Origin: Akkermansia sp.
GTDB taxonomy: Bacteria > Verrucomicrobiota > Verrucomicrobiia > Verrucomicrobiales > Akkermansiaceae
Assembly: GCA_024405455.1 (NCBI GenBank)
Contig: JAKSOT010000006.1
Location: 1-46,799 of the forward strand
Direction: 5' to 3'
DNA length: 46,799 nt
The notes under the pieces were generated by a model. The model saw nothing but the letters and a program-made list of their open reading frames with translations, ran no database searches and was not told where the DNA came from. The translations under genes and the position numbers were made by a program. Positions 1-7,975 of this stretch are shown in pieces (within the stretch, counting starts at the first letter, position 1; each line of letters starts with the position of its first letter).

Positions 1-6
1 CCCGCC

Positions 7-480
7 ATGGCTCCGGAAGCCCCCCAGCCCCACACCATCCACGTGAACGTGGCCGCGCAGAGCATCACCCTGCGCAACCACGAGGGCCGCGCCATCCTCA
101 CCGTCCCCTGTTCCACAGGTGCCGCCGGTACAGGATGCACCCCGGATTCCGGGCAGACCCCCACCGGCCGCTTCGCCGTCTGCTCCACCCACGGCGAGAA
201 CGCCCCACTCTCCACCCTCTTCAAGGGCCGCATCCCCGTCGGCACCTGGGAACCCGCCTGCAAGGAGCAGGATGCCATCCTCGCACGCATCCTCTGCCTC
301 GATGGCCTGGAGCCTCACAACGCCAACACCCGCGACCGCTTCATCTACATCCACGGTACCGCCGACACCGCTAGCCTCGGCTCCCCCGTCTCACACGGAT
401 GCATCCGCATGGACCCCACCGACATCGCCCACTTCTTCCCCCTCTGCCCCGTGGGCACCAAGGTGTTCATCGAAGCATGA
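7..480 (+). CDS. L,D-transpeptidase (YkuD domain), possibly truncated at the window edge
   Basis: The product should form or remodel 3-3 peptidoglycan cross-links in the periplasm, or attach proteins to peptidoglycan, using an active-site cysteine. The 157-residue sequence carries the YkuD signature near its C-terminus: HGT at about residue 116, then SHGCIRM with catalytic His130 and Cys132 and a following Arg134. Almost the whole protein is the catalytic domain. No signal peptide follows the ATG at 7, and the domain starts almost at once, so the true start may lie upstream of the window. Low-GC sequence begins right after the stop. The family assignment is firm; the start is not. Confidence 0.85.
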   Translation: MAPEAPQPHTIHVNVAAQSITLRNHEGRAILTVPCSTGAAGTGCTPDSGQTPTGRFAVCSTHGENAPLSTLFKGRIPVGTWEPACKEQDAILARILCLDGLEPHNANTRDRFIYIHGTADTASLGSPVSHGCIRMDPTDIAHFFPLCPVGTKVFIEA

Positions 481-491
481 TTTTTTGCAAG

Positions 492-550
492 TCGGTAGTT
501 GTACCTTCCGATTTTGCTGCAAAATTGGAACATATAACTACCGATTTTGC
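492..550. repeat. 59-bp imperfect palindrome, copy 1, upstream of the AAA/DUF4143 gene
   Basis: This AT-rich unit is a near-palindrome: outer arms TCGGTAGTT and AACTACCGA, inner arms TTCCGATTTTG and CAAAATTGGAA around a CTG centre. A diverged copy of exactly the same length lies at 724-782, identical at about 43 of 59 positions and ending in the same CCGATTTTGC. The bases between the copies (551-723) are AT-rich and show no gene or other structure that I can support. Confidence 0.7.
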
Positions 551-723
551 ATTTCGTGCTGTATTTTATTGTAATTTCATGCATTACAGGTGTGCAACTT
601 GACGCAAAAACGCCCAGTCCGGGGATTTTTTCATTGTTTTCAGGCACTTTCATCTCGAATTCGGCTGCCTTTCAGGTGGAAAAGCGTGGGCCACCGCCTG
701 TTTTCCGTCAGCTCGTTGTCAAA

Positions 724-782
724 TCGGTCAGTATACCTTCCAACTTTTTTACATTTTCGCAACATATATCTTCCGATTTTGC
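724..782. promoter_or_regulatory. 59-bp repeat, copy 2, abutting the promoter of the AAA/DUF4143 gene
   Basis: This copy shares TCGGT, TACCTTCC, AACATATA and CCGATTTTGC with copy 1 at 492-550. Its last base touches the TTGACA -35 hexamer at 783, so a protein bound here could block or recruit RNA polymerase. An operator role is inference; the repeat and its position are seen directly. Confidence 0.6.
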
Positions 783-811
783 TTGACAAAGTGGAACACA
801 GGGTGTAGATT
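783..811 (+). promoter_or_regulatory. Promoter of the AAA/DUF4143 gene
   Basis: TTGACA at 783-788 and TAGATT at 806-811 are separated by 17 bp. The predicted transcript starts about 14 nt before the ATG at 832. Confidence 0.65.
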
Positions 812-831
812 TGCCCAAGAAAGGCAGAAAA

Positions 832-2256
832 ATGAGCAACATCAACGAAGAACACCTGTACCAGCTGCTGCGCCGCTTCAACCCGTGGTGGAACGGTGCG
901 GAAGCCTCAACCTTGCGTCTTCCGGCCATACGGCGGCGTGCCTTCACGGAGGTGCTGGAGACCATCGAGAACCCGCGCCTGCGTCGGCATGCGGTGATAT
1001 CCGGGCCGCGGCGGGTGGGCAAGACCACCACCATGAAACAGGTGGTGGCGGAGCTGCTGGCGCGCGGGGTGCCCGCGGGCAACATCCTGTATGTGTCGTT
1101 CGACAACCCGCTGCTGAAACTGGCGGGCTTTGCGGAGGTCTTGCGCGCGTACGAGGAGAGCACGCCGCACAGCGGCACCTGCTACTACTTTCTGGACGAG
1201 GTGCAGTACGCGGATGATTGGTCGCTCTGGCTGAAGGACCTGTACGACCAGCGCCCGGAGATCCGCGCCGTGGCCACGGGCTCCGCCAGCCCGGAAATCC
1301 GGCGCGGCATGTCGGACAGCGGCGTGGGGCGCTGGCGGAACCTGCGCATGCCCACCATGAGCTTCCGCGAGTACTGCACGCTCACGGAGGTGCCGTTGAG
1401 CCTGCCCGCCGCGCTGCCGGCGGTGGAGGAGCTGCCCGCCATGCCCAAGGCTGACTTCACCGCGCTCATGAATGCGCTCGGCGGGCTCACCCCGCACTGG
1501 AACCGCTACCTGCAGTGCGGCGGCTTCCCGGAGCTCGCCTTCAACCCGGACATCCAGGAATGCCAGCAGTGCATGCGCGAGGACGTGGTGGAGAAGGTGC
1601 TCAAGCGGGATATCCCCGCCCTCTTCGAGGTGCGCAGCCCCCTCCAGCTGGAGCGCGTCTTCATGCACCTCTGCCTGGCATCCGGGGATCTGGTGAACTA
1701 CTCCACCCTCTGCCAGGATGTGGAGGGCATGGCCAAATCCACCCTCCAGCGCTACATCGGCTACCTGCAGGACGCCAACCTCATCCACGTGAGCAACCCC
1801 GCGGGCGGCACCGGCAAGAAGATGCTCAAGGGCAACCCCAAAATCTACGTGGCGGATGCCGGCATGCGCCTCGCGTGCCTCTCCATGCCCAACGTGCTGG
1901 AGGATGCCGAGCAGCTCGGCAAATCCGCGGAGGCCGCCGTCTACAAGCATTTCCACGATGCCTTCGCCCGCTCCGCCAGGCTCGGCTACGCCCGCCTCGG
2001 ACGCAGGGACAAGGAGGTGGACATCGTTGCCGATTTCCCCAACGGCAAGCGCATCGCCTGCGAGGTCAAGTACCGCCACGACGCCACCATCGGCGCCGCG
2101 GAGGCCATCCGCTCCCTCTGCGCCCATGAGGACACCCTGGCCGCCTTCGTCGCCACCAGGGGCAGCGCGGATTTCGGGCTGGACACCCGCACCAAGGGCG
2201 CCGAGCGCCCCCTCGTGCGCATCCCCGCATCCGCCCTCTGCTACCTCCTGGGCTGA
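832..2256 (+). CDS. AAA-family ATPase with C-terminal DUF4143 domain
   Basis: This is a 474-residue member of the large family of AAA ATPases fused to a DUF4143 nuclease-like domain; the biological role of the family is poorly known. Walker A is GPRRVGKTT at about residues 58-66, and Walker B is the LDEV stretch near residue 122. ATGSA at about 145 fits the sensor region. The C-terminal part holds EVDIVA and CEVKYR, resembling the Asp and Glu-x-Lys of PD-(D/E)XK folds. I chose ATG 832 rather than the in-frame TTG at 811 because TTG overlaps the -10 box and AAGAAAGG lies before 832. It is monocistronic, preceded by two palindromic 59-bp repeats. Confidence 0.85.
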   Translation: MSNINEEHLYQLLRRFNPWWNGAEASTLRLPAIRRRAFTEVLETIENPRLRRHAVISGPRRVGKTTTMKQVVAELLARGVPAGNILYVSFDNPLLKLAGFAEVLRAYEESTPHSGTCYYFLDEVQYADDWSLWLKDLYDQRPEIRAVATGSASPEIRRGMSDSGVGRWRNLRMPTMSFREYCTLTEVPLSLPAALPAVEELPAMPKADFTALMNALGGLTPHWNRYLQCGGFPELAFNPDIQECQQCMREDVVEKVLKRDIPALFEVRSPLQLERVFMHLCLASGDLVNYSTLCQDVEGMAKSTLQRYIGYLQDANLIHVSNPAGGTGKKMLKGNPKIYVADAGMRLACLSMPNVLEDAEQLGKSAEAAVYKHFHDAFARSARLGYARLGRRDKEVDIVADFPNGKRIACEVKYRHDATIGAAEAIRSLCAHEDTLAAFVATRGSADFGLDTRTKGAERPLVRIPASALCYLLG

Positions 2257-2306
2257 TTCCCCGCCCCGCGCGACGTGAAAAATTACGGATGCCCGAATGA
2301 TTGTCC

Positions 2307-2336
2307 TTGACTCGCGCGCGCGTGGGGGGGTAGAAT
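2307..2336 (+). promoter_or_regulatory. Promoter of the purine operon
   Basis: TTGACT at 2307-2312 and TAGAAT at 2331-2336 have an 18-bp spacer. Transcription should begin near 2343, giving a leader of roughly 28 nt before purC. No purine riboswitch or PurR-like operator is evident. Confidence 0.7.
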
Positions 2337-2370
2337 TGTGCGGCGTTGGAAAGCGCGCCGCGATACGACC

Positions 2371-3075
2371 ATGGAACCGATTTACGAAGGCAAAGCCAAG
2401 AGACTCTATACGACCGACGACCCGAACGTGCTCCGCATGGAGTACAAGGACTCCGCCACCGCGTTCAACGGTGAGAAGAAGGAGGATTTCGAGAACAAGG
2501 GCCGCTTCAACAAGGCCATCACCCTCATCATCTACAACATGCTTGAGGAAAAGGGCGTGAAGACCCACCTGGTGGCGGATGTGGACGACATCAACCTGCT
2601 GGTGAAGAAGGTGTCCATCATGCCGCTGGAGGTGATTGTCCGCAACGTGGCGGCGGGTTCGTTCTCCAAGCGCATGGGCGTGGCGGAGGGCACGCAGTTC
2701 ACCAAGCCCATTGTGGAGTTCTCCTACAAGGACGACGCGCTGGGCGACCCGTTCATCAACGACGACTACGCCCGCGAGATGGGTGCCGCCTCCGAGGAGG
2801 ACAGCGCCTACATCAAGAAGATGGCCCTGCTCATCAATGAAACCCTCAAGGAGTTCTTCCTGAAGGCCAACCTGCGCCTCATCGACTTCAAGATCGAGTT
2901 CGGCCGCCTGTCCACGGACCCGAGCCAGATTGTGCTGGCGGACGAGATCACGCCGGACACGTGCCGCCTGTGGGACGTGGAGACGAACGAGAAGATGGAC
3001 AAGGACCGCTTCCGCCGCGGCCTGGGCGGCTTCATGGAAGCCTACGCGGAGGTGCTGAAGCGCCTGCAGAAGTAA
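2371..3075 (+). CDS. purC: Phosphoribosylaminoimidazole-succinocarboxamide synthase (SAICAR synthetase)
   Basis: PurC joins aspartate to CAIR with ATP in the cytoplasm, a middle step of de novo purine synthesis. The 234-residue length matches single-domain bacterial PurC. The start YEGKAKRLY is the typical nucleotide-binding N-terminus, and the segment VRNVAAGSFSKRMG followed by the acidic DDALGDPFIND region is characteristic. Near the C-terminus, DFKIEFGR and LADEITPDTCRLWD are also family signatures. The ATG at 2371 fits the usual MEPIYEGKAK start; an upstream in-frame extension lacks homology and overlaps the leader. It is the first gene of purC-purS-purL-purQ, and purS follows after a gap of 76 bp. 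Confidence 0.96.
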   Translation: MEPIYEGKAKRLYTTDDPNVLRMEYKDSATAFNGEKKEDFENKGRFNKAITLIIYNMLEEKGVKTHLVADVDDINLLVKKVSIMPLEVIVRNVAAGSFSKRMGVAEGTQFTKPIVEFSYKDDALGDPFINDDYAREMGAASEEDSAYIKKMALLINETLKEFFLKANLRLIDFKIEFGRLSTDPSQIVLADEITPDTCRLWDVETNEKMDKDRFRRGLGGFMEAYAEVLKRLQK

Positions 3076-3151
3076 GCCCGCAACACTTCGCCGCTCCACT
3101 CCCCACGGGGTGGGGCGGCTTTCACCTACACCCGTTTCAACCGATACAACC

Positions 3152-3598
3152 ATGACGCTCACCCTTGAAGTGTTCAGCCGCTTCCAGTCCGCCACGGACG
3201 CGAACAAGCTGCTCTACACGCCGATAGCCGACCAGCTCACGTACAACCACACGCGCCTGTACACCGTGGAGTGCGAGGGCGACACCGCCGCCGCGCGCGA
3301 CTACCTGCGCCGCGTGCTGGTGGATGAAATCTCCCAGCAGGTGAAGGACGACGGCACGCCCGCGCTCAGCGGAGAGCTCTTCTGCATCTCCTACGGCATC
3401 AAGAAGGGCGCGCTGGATTTGGAGAAGGAGGCCATCCTGGCCAACTACCGCGGCCGCAAGGGCCTGCCCTTCACCATCACCGCCCTCACCATCACCCAGA
3501 AGGTCTACGTCTTCGGCAAGGGCGACAAGGACGCCCTCGCCGCCCGCTTCTGCCGTGACGTCTGCAACCCCGCCATCCACACCTGGAGCGTCAAGTAA
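3152..3598 (+). CDS. purS: PurS-like subunit of FGAM synthase, double length
   Basis: PurS bridges PurL and PurQ in the formylglycinamidine ribonucleotide synthase complex. Ordinary PurS has about 80 residues; this one has 148. The second half matches PurS: YGIKKGALDLEKEAI resembles the usual KPGVLDPEGEAV start, and CNPAIHTWSV resembles the usual ANPVIEDYRV end. The first half (about residues 1-70) is a separate segment that may be a degenerate second copy of the same fold, as in the N-terminal region of large-type PurL. ATG 3152 is the start nearest the recognisable sequence. It lies between purC and purL, 21 bp before purL. The domain reading of the first half is inference. Confidence 0.8.
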   Translation: MTLTLEVFSRFQSATDANKLLYTPIADQLTYNHTRLYTVECEGDTAAARDYLRRVLVDEISQQVKDDGTPALSGELFCISYGIKKGALDLEKEAILANYRGRKGLPFTITALTITQKVYVFGKGDKDALAARFCRDVCNPAIHTWSVK

Positions 3599-3619
3599 CC
3601 GCCAACCTTCCATCATCCC

Positions 3620-6010
3620 ATGACATACCGAACGATACCCGTGCGCCCGCTGAGCGAGGCCGAGCTCACGAAGCTGAGCCAGGACATGAAGCTCTCCCTC
3701 TCCACGGAGGACATGCTGGTGGTGCAGCAAATCTTCAACGAAATAGGCCGCGCGCCCACGGACGTGGAGCTGGAGGTCATCGCCCAACCCTGGCCGGAGC
3801 ACTGCAAGCACCGCATCTTCGCCGCCACCGTGCAGCACACCGTGGACGGCAAGACCGAGGAAATCAAGAGCATGTACAAAACCTTCATCCAGCGCCCGTC
3901 CAAGGAAATCATGGCGCGCAAGCCGGGGTTCGTGCTCAGCTGCTTTGTGGACAACGCCGGCTTCATCAAGCTGGATAATAACCTGTCCGTGTGCCTGAAG
4001 GCGGAGACGCACAACCACCCGAGCGCGATTGAGCCGTACGCGGGCGCCAACACGGGCCTGGGCGGCGTGATACGCGACATCCTGGGGGCCGGCAAGGGCG
4101 CCAAGCCCATCGCGAACCTGGATGTGTTCTGCTTCGGCGCGCCGGACACGCCGCAGGAGATGGTGGAGGGCCACAACATCATCCACCCGCTGGGCATCAT
4201 GCGCGGCGTGGTGCACGGCGTGCGCGACTACGGCAACCGCATGGGCATTCCCACCACCAGCGGCGCCATCCAGTTCGACCCCACCTACATCTACAACCCG
4301 CTGGTGTTCTGCGGCACGGCCGGCGTGATTCCGCAGAGCGACATCGCCAAGGAGATGAAGCCCGGCCTGGCCGTGGTGGTCATCGGCGGCCGCACCGGAA
4401 AGGACGGCCTGCACGGCGCCACCTTCTCCTCCGCCGCCATGGGCGAGGGCTCCCACGAGGAGGACCAGCAGGCCGTGCAGATCGGCAACCCCATCGAGGA
4501 AAAGAAGACGCTGGACGTCATTCTGGAGGCGCGCGAGCGCGGGCTTATCGAGTTTGTGACGGACTGCGGCGCGGGCGGCTTCTCTTCCGCCGCGGGCGAG
4601 ATGCTTTCCGAGACGGGCGGCGACGTGTTCCTGGAGCGCGCCCCGCTCAAGGAAACCAACATGCTCAGCTGGCAGATCTTCCTCTCCGAATCCCAGGAAC
4701 GCATGGTGCTCGCCGTCAAGAAGGAGAACCTGGATGAGCTGCAGAAGCTCGCCGACACCTTCCAGACGGAAATGACCATCCTCGGCGAGTCCAACGACAG
4801 CGGCGTGCTCCGCGTCTGGCACAACGGCGAGCTCGTCTGCGAGCTGGACAACTCCAAGCTCCACGAGGCCCCCACCAAGCACCTCACCTCCGTCTTCACC
4901 ACCCCGGAGGCCAAGACCGGCCACGCGCTGGACGATACCCACCTGGCGGACGACCTGAAGGCCGTGTTCGGCGACTTCGCGGTGGTCTCCCGCGAGCCCA
5001 TCATCCGCGAGTACGACCACGAAGTGCAGGGCAACACCGTACTCAAGCCGCTGGCAGGCGCCACCGCGGACGCCCCGCAGGACGCCTCGGTCATCGACAT
5101 CGACGGCTCGGAGAAGCTGATGTCGCTTGCGCTGGCCATCCTGCCGGAATGGGGCAAGAAGGATCCGTACGCCATGGGCACCGGCACGGTGGACGAAACC
5201 GTGCGCCAGCTGGTGCTGGCCGGAACGAACCCGGACAAGATTGCCCTGCTGGACAACTTCTGCATGGGCAACCCGGAGGAACCGACCGAGCTGGGCCGCA
5301 TCGTGGAATGCGCCAAGGGCATCCGTGAGGCCGCGCTGGCCTACGGCGCGCCGTACGTCTCCGGCAAGGATTCCTTCTACAACTACTTCGAGACCGAGGA
5401 CGGCCCCGTCAACATCCCCGTCACCTTCCTCTGCTCCGGTTTCGGCGTGGTGGAGGACCCCGAACACGTGCACGGCGCCTCCCTGCGCCGCAACAACAGC
5501 GTCATCTTCATGGTCGGCAACACGGAGGACGAGATGGGTGCCAGCGTCTACGCCCGCATCAAGGGCATTGCAGACGCCAAGGTGCCGCAGACCGACTGCG
5601 CCAAGAACTACGCGCTCTACAAGGCGTACTACGAGAACGCGCTCACCAAGGGGCTGGTGCTTTCCGCGCACGACCTCTCGGAGGGCGGCCTGGCCGTGGC
5701 CGCGGCGGAGATGGCATTCTCCGGCAAGGGCGGCATTGAGATTGCCCTGGACAAGCTGCCCACCGCGGGCGGCTGGAAGAACAACGCCGTGCCCTGCTTC
5801 GCGGAGAGCACGGGCCGCTTCCTGGTGGAGGTGGACGAGGACATGGCTGCGGAGTTCGAGGCGGCCATGCAGGGCTTCCCCTGCGCCCGCGTGGGCTCCG
5901 CCACCGCGGACGCCAAGCTCACCCTCACCGCCAACGGCAAGACCGTCCTCACCGCCGACATCCAGGACCTCAAGCACATCTGGAAGCACGGCCTCACCCC
6001 CTATTATTAA
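3620..6010 (+). CDS. purL: Phosphoribosylformylglycinamidine synthase, synthetase subunit
   Basis: PurL converts FGAR to FGAM using ATP and ammonia delivered from the PurQ glutaminase. The 796-residue protein is the small, two-lobed type without a fused glutaminase domain. Visible signatures are PWPEHCKHR with the conserved His61, ETHNHPSAIEPY, the glycine-rich GANTGLGGVIRDILGAG loop, GRTGKDGLHGATF, DCGAGGFSSAAGEM, GKDSFYNY and SAHDLSEGGLAVA. These occur in normal order and appear intact. It sits between purS and purQ. The stop is followed two bases later by a degenerate heptamer tract (6013-6040) that separates it from purQ. Confidence 0.97.
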   Translation: MTYRTIPVRPLSEAELTKLSQDMKLSLSTEDMLVVQQIFNEIGRAPTDVELEVIAQPWPEHCKHRIFAATVQHTVDGKTEEIKSMYKTFIQRPSKEIMARKPGFVLSCFVDNAGFIKLDNNLSVCLKAETHNHPSAIEPYAGANTGLGGVIRDILGAGKGAKPIANLDVFCFGAPDTPQEMVEGHNIIHPLGIMRGVVHGVRDYGNRMGIPTTSGAIQFDPTYIYNPLVFCGTAGVIPQSDIAKEMKPGLAVVVIGGRTGKDGLHGATFSSAAMGEGSHEEDQQAVQIGNPIEEKKTLDVILEARERGLIEFVTDCGAGGFSSAAGEMLSETGGDVFLERAPLKETNMLSWQIFLSESQERMVLAVKKENLDELQKLADTFQTEMTILGESNDSGVLRVWHNGELVCELDNSKLHEAPTKHLTSVFTTPEAKTGHALDDTHLADDLKAVFGDFAVVSREPIIREYDHEVQGNTVLKPLAGATADAPQDASVIDIDGSEKLMSLALAILPEWGKKDPYAMGTGTVDETVRQLVLAGTNPDKIALLDNFCMGNPEEPTELGRIVECAKGIREAALAYGAPYVSGKDSFYNYFETEDGPVNIPVTFLCSGFGVVEDPEHVHGASLRRNNSVIFMVGNTEDEMGASVYARIKGIADAKVPQTDCAKNYALYKAYYENALTKGLVLSAHDLSEGGLAVAAAEMAFSGKGGIEIALDKLPTAGGWKNNAVPCFAESTGRFLVEVDEDMAAEFEAAMQGFPCARVGSATADAKLTLTANGKTVLTADIQDLKHIWKHGLTPYY

Positions 6011-6012
6011 AA

Positions 6013-6040
6013 TAGTACCTAGTACATAGTAAATAGTAAA
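6013..6040. repeat. Type A heptamer tract, copy 1
   Basis: Four 7-bp units stand in tandem: TAGTACC, TAGTACA, TAGTAAA, TAGTAAA, then TCC. The tract fills most of the purL-purQ gap. The same type recurs at 43121-43148 with three differences in 28 bases, and both copies are preceded by AAAA. Confidence 0.85.
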
Positions 6041-6047
6041 TCCCGTT

Positions 6048-6755
6048 ATGCCTCACGCACTCCTTCTCAAATACCCCGGCACCAACTGCGATGTGGAAAC
6101 CGCGCGCGCCCTCAACGCCGCAGGCTTCTCCACCCAGGTGCAGCCCATCGCCACCGCCACCCCGGAGCACGTCTCCAAGGCACAATTGGTCGTCTTCTCC
6201 GGCGGCTTCTCCTACGGCGACTACGTGATGAGCGGCCGCCTGGCCCAGCTGGAGACGGAACGCTTCCTCGGCGATGCCATCCGCAAGCACTTCGACAACG
6301 GCGGCTTCCTCTTCGGCATCTGCAACGGCTTCCAGATCCTCACCAAGCTCGGCATCCTCCCCAAGGCCTCCCTCATTTGGAACAAGAGCGAGCGCTTCGA
6401 GTGCATGTGGGACAAGCTGGTGCGCGTGGCCAAGAACAGCCCGTACACCACCTACCTGCCGGACGAGTTCGAGCTGCCCTCCGCCCACGCGGAAGGACGT
6501 CTCGTCACCGAGCCGGGGGACGCCCAGAAGTACCTCGATTCCGGCTGCGTGGCCCTGCAGTACGCCGACAACCACAACGGCTCCGAGCTCCGCATCGCCG
6601 GCCTCCAGGACCCCTCCGGCCGCGCCATGGGGCTCATGCCCCACCCGGAGCGCTTCCTCAAGCCGCGCCACCACTACGACCCCGACTGGTCCGGCGACCC
6701 CGACTGGGGATGGGGCTACTACTTCTTCAAGGGCGCCTTCGATGCCCTGAAGTAA
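6048..6755 (+). CDS. purQ: Phosphoribosylformylglycinamidine synthase, glutaminase subunit
   Basis: PurQ is a class I glutamine amidotransferase that releases ammonia from glutamine for PurL. In this 235-residue protein the nucleophile is Cys92 in GICNGFQIL, and the His-Glu pair is His199 and Glu201 in MPHPER. The N-terminal PGTNCDVE and the GGFSYGDY segment are typical of PurQ rather than other amidotransferases. It is the last gene of the purine operon, and a strong rho-independent terminator follows at 6781-6813. Confidence 0.97.
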   Translation: MPHALLLKYPGTNCDVETARALNAAGFSTQVQPIATATPEHVSKAQLVVFSGGFSYGDYVMSGRLAQLETERFLGDAIRKHFDNGGFLFGICNGFQILTKLGILPKASLIWNKSERFECMWDKLVRVAKNSPYTTYLPDEFELPSAHAEGRLVTEPGDAQKYLDSGCVALQYADNHNGSELRIAGLQDPSGRAMGLMPHPERFLKPRHHYDPDWSGDPDWGWGYYFFKGAFDALK

Positions 6756-6780
6756 GCCGCTATACCCTCCCTGTTACCGC

Positions 6781-6813
6781 ACCCCACCCCGCCACCGGCC
6801 GGGTGGGGTTTTT
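6781..6813 (+). terminator. Rho-independent terminator of the purine operon
   Basis: The stem ACCCCACCC/GGGTGGGGT encloses a 10-nt loop and is followed by a run of T. Confidence 0.85.
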
Positions 6814-6936
6814 CACTGCCAATGAATGCCTCGCACACCCCTACCACGCAAGAAATTTTTTTTGAAAAAAATGCACTTTGGGTTGTGCATTTGGCCGTTT
6901 GGGTGCTTAATAGGGTATAGAGTACCATCCATCATC

Positions 6937-7095
6937 ATGAAAATCAAGCCTGAGACAACTATCAAGAAGGTGGCCTATCCTGTGGCCGCAGCCATCGCAG
7001 TCGCGACGACGCTTTCCGCCTGCCAGCAGCAGCAGCAACTTCCGGGTGAAGCGCCAATGCCGGGACCAATTATCGTGGAGCATCTCAAAAAGTAA
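6937..7095 (+). CDS. Small putative lipoprotein
   Basis: This 52-residue ORF has a lysine-containing N-terminus, a hydrophobic stretch rich in Ala and Val, and a lipobox-like LSAC, so the mature lipoprotein would begin at Cys28 or so with a Gln-rich linker. Nothing else recognisable follows. I chose ATG 6937 because it directly precedes the signal sequence; the longer in-frame start at 6826 falls in an AT-rich leader. It stands alone behind the purine terminator, with AT-rich promoter-like sequence at about 6883-6921. Function unknown; it is short but has a coherent export signal. Confidence 0.65.
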   Translation: MKIKPETTIKKVAYPVAAAIAVATTLSACQQQQQLPGEAPMPGPIIVEHLKK

Positions 7096-7198
7096 AGCCC
7101 CGCGAAGTTTCAAATAGTTTCCGGTCAAATATCGACATAGAGGTTAAAGGGAGCCTATCCGTTCAGGGCCATTCGACGCGTTGAAGTGACACCGCGGC

Positions 7199-7792
7199 CT
7201 ATCCCCGCGCGGCCATCATCTTCTCCACGTACTTGGCCAGCATGTCAACCTCGATGTTGACGGGCTGGCCGGGCTGGTATGCGTGCATGGAGGTGCGGTT
7301 CCAGGTGTGCGGGGTGATCCAGAACTCCGGCTCGCAGGTGTTGTGAATGGCCGCAATGGTGAGCGACACGCCGTCCAGGGCAATGCTCCCCTTGTCGATG
7401 ATGTACCTGGCGTATTCCTGCGGGATGCGGATGCGGATGCGGTGGTCCTGCCCCACGGGCTCCACGGAGAGAACCTCTCCCGTGGTGTCGATGTGGCCCA
7501 TGACGAAATGCCCGCCGAAGCGCCCGGCCCCGCCCATGGCGCGCTCCAGGTTGCACTCGCCGCCCACCTTCAATGCCCCCAGCGAGGTCACCCGCAGGGT
7601 CTGGGTCAGCAGGTCGAACTCCACCCGCGGGGGGTCCAGTTTGTCCACCGTGAGGCAGCAGCCGTTCACCGCCACAGAGTCGCCAAGGGATAATTCATCA
7701 GCGAAAGGCACTTCAACGGTGAAACGGGCGCCGGTTTCCACGGGGGTGATAGCGAGGACTTTTCCTGTGCATTCTACGAGACCTGTGAACAT
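7199..7792 (-). CDS. ribE: Riboflavin synthase, alpha subunit
   Basis: The enzyme dismutates two molecules of 6,7-dimethyl-8-ribityllumazine to riboflavin. The 197-residue protein shows the two tandem lumazine-binding repeats: MFTGLVE and GDSVAVNGCCLTV with GGHFVMGHID in the first, and KGSIALDGVSLTI in the second. The N-terminal MFTG fixes the start codon. It is a lone leftward gene: ribD lies about 22 kb away, so the riboflavin genes are not clustered here. I see no FMN riboswitch in the short upstream gap, which instead holds a type C hexamer tract starting 11 bases before the start codon. No clear Shine-Dalgarno sequence is visible. Confidence 0.96.
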   Translation of the reverse strand: MFTGLVECTGKVLAITPVETGARFTVEVPFADELSLGDSVAVNGCCLTVDKLDPPRVEFDLLTQTLRVTSLGALKVGGECNLERAMGGAGRFGGHFVMGHIDTTGEVLSVEPVGQDHRIRIRIPQEYARYIIDKGSIALDGVSLTIAAIHNTCEPEFWITPHTWNRTSMHAYQPGQPVNIEVDMLAKYVEKMMAARG

Positions 7793-7802
7793 GGGAAATT
7801 AA

Positions 7803-7864
7803 GATTAGGATTAGGATTAAGATTAAGATTAGGAGTTGTTTGGGATGCAGGCGTGGTGTGCGGG
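7803..7864. repeat. Composite intergenic repeat, type C hexamer tract plus conserved segment, copy 1
   Basis: Five GATTAR hexamers (7803-7832) are followed by a TTGTTTG-containing linker and then GCGTGGTGTGCGGG at 7851-7864. The complement of 25236-25290 has the same order: hexamers, a similar linker with TTGTTTG and TGCA, and the identical 14-mer. Both copies continue into GC-rich sequence ending in GGCGGG. The copies face opposite ways in the window. Confidence 0.75.
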
Positions 7865-7933
7865 AGTCTGCGCCTCCGCGCTGGCGGGGGAATACTCAAC
7901 AATGCCTGTTGCCACTCTACACATGCCGTATCC

Positions 7934-7975
7934 GATTTTGGATTTGGGATTTAAGATTTAGGATTTGGGATTTGT
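7934..7975. repeat. Type B heptamer tract, copy 1, overlapping the Sel1 gene end
   Basis: There are six 7-bp units: GATTTTG, GATTTGG, GATTTAA, GATTTAG, GATTTGG, GATTTGT. The complementary strand supplies the last few codons and the TAA stop of the Sel1-repeat gene. Related tracts are at 20157-20191 and 21573-21607. Confidence 0.85.

Noticed and set aside
119..786. Several small frames in and after the transpeptidase gene
   Set aside because: Those inside the gene are shadows; those after it translate the 59-bp repeats.
907..3207. 766-residue minus-strand frame opposite the AAA gene and purC
   Set aside because: Shadow frame of two well-supported genes, no recognisable motif.
3137..5989. 950-residue open frame on the minus strand opposite purS and purL
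   Set aside because: It is antisense to genuine purS and purL, has low-complexity Val/Leu/Gly/His-rich sequence and no domain; long antisense frames are expected in GC-rich genes.
7793..7960. FMN riboswitch upstream of ribE
   Set aside because: The short upstream stretch is a hexamer tract and a composite repeat; no RFN-element sequence such as AGGGCAGGGTG is seen.
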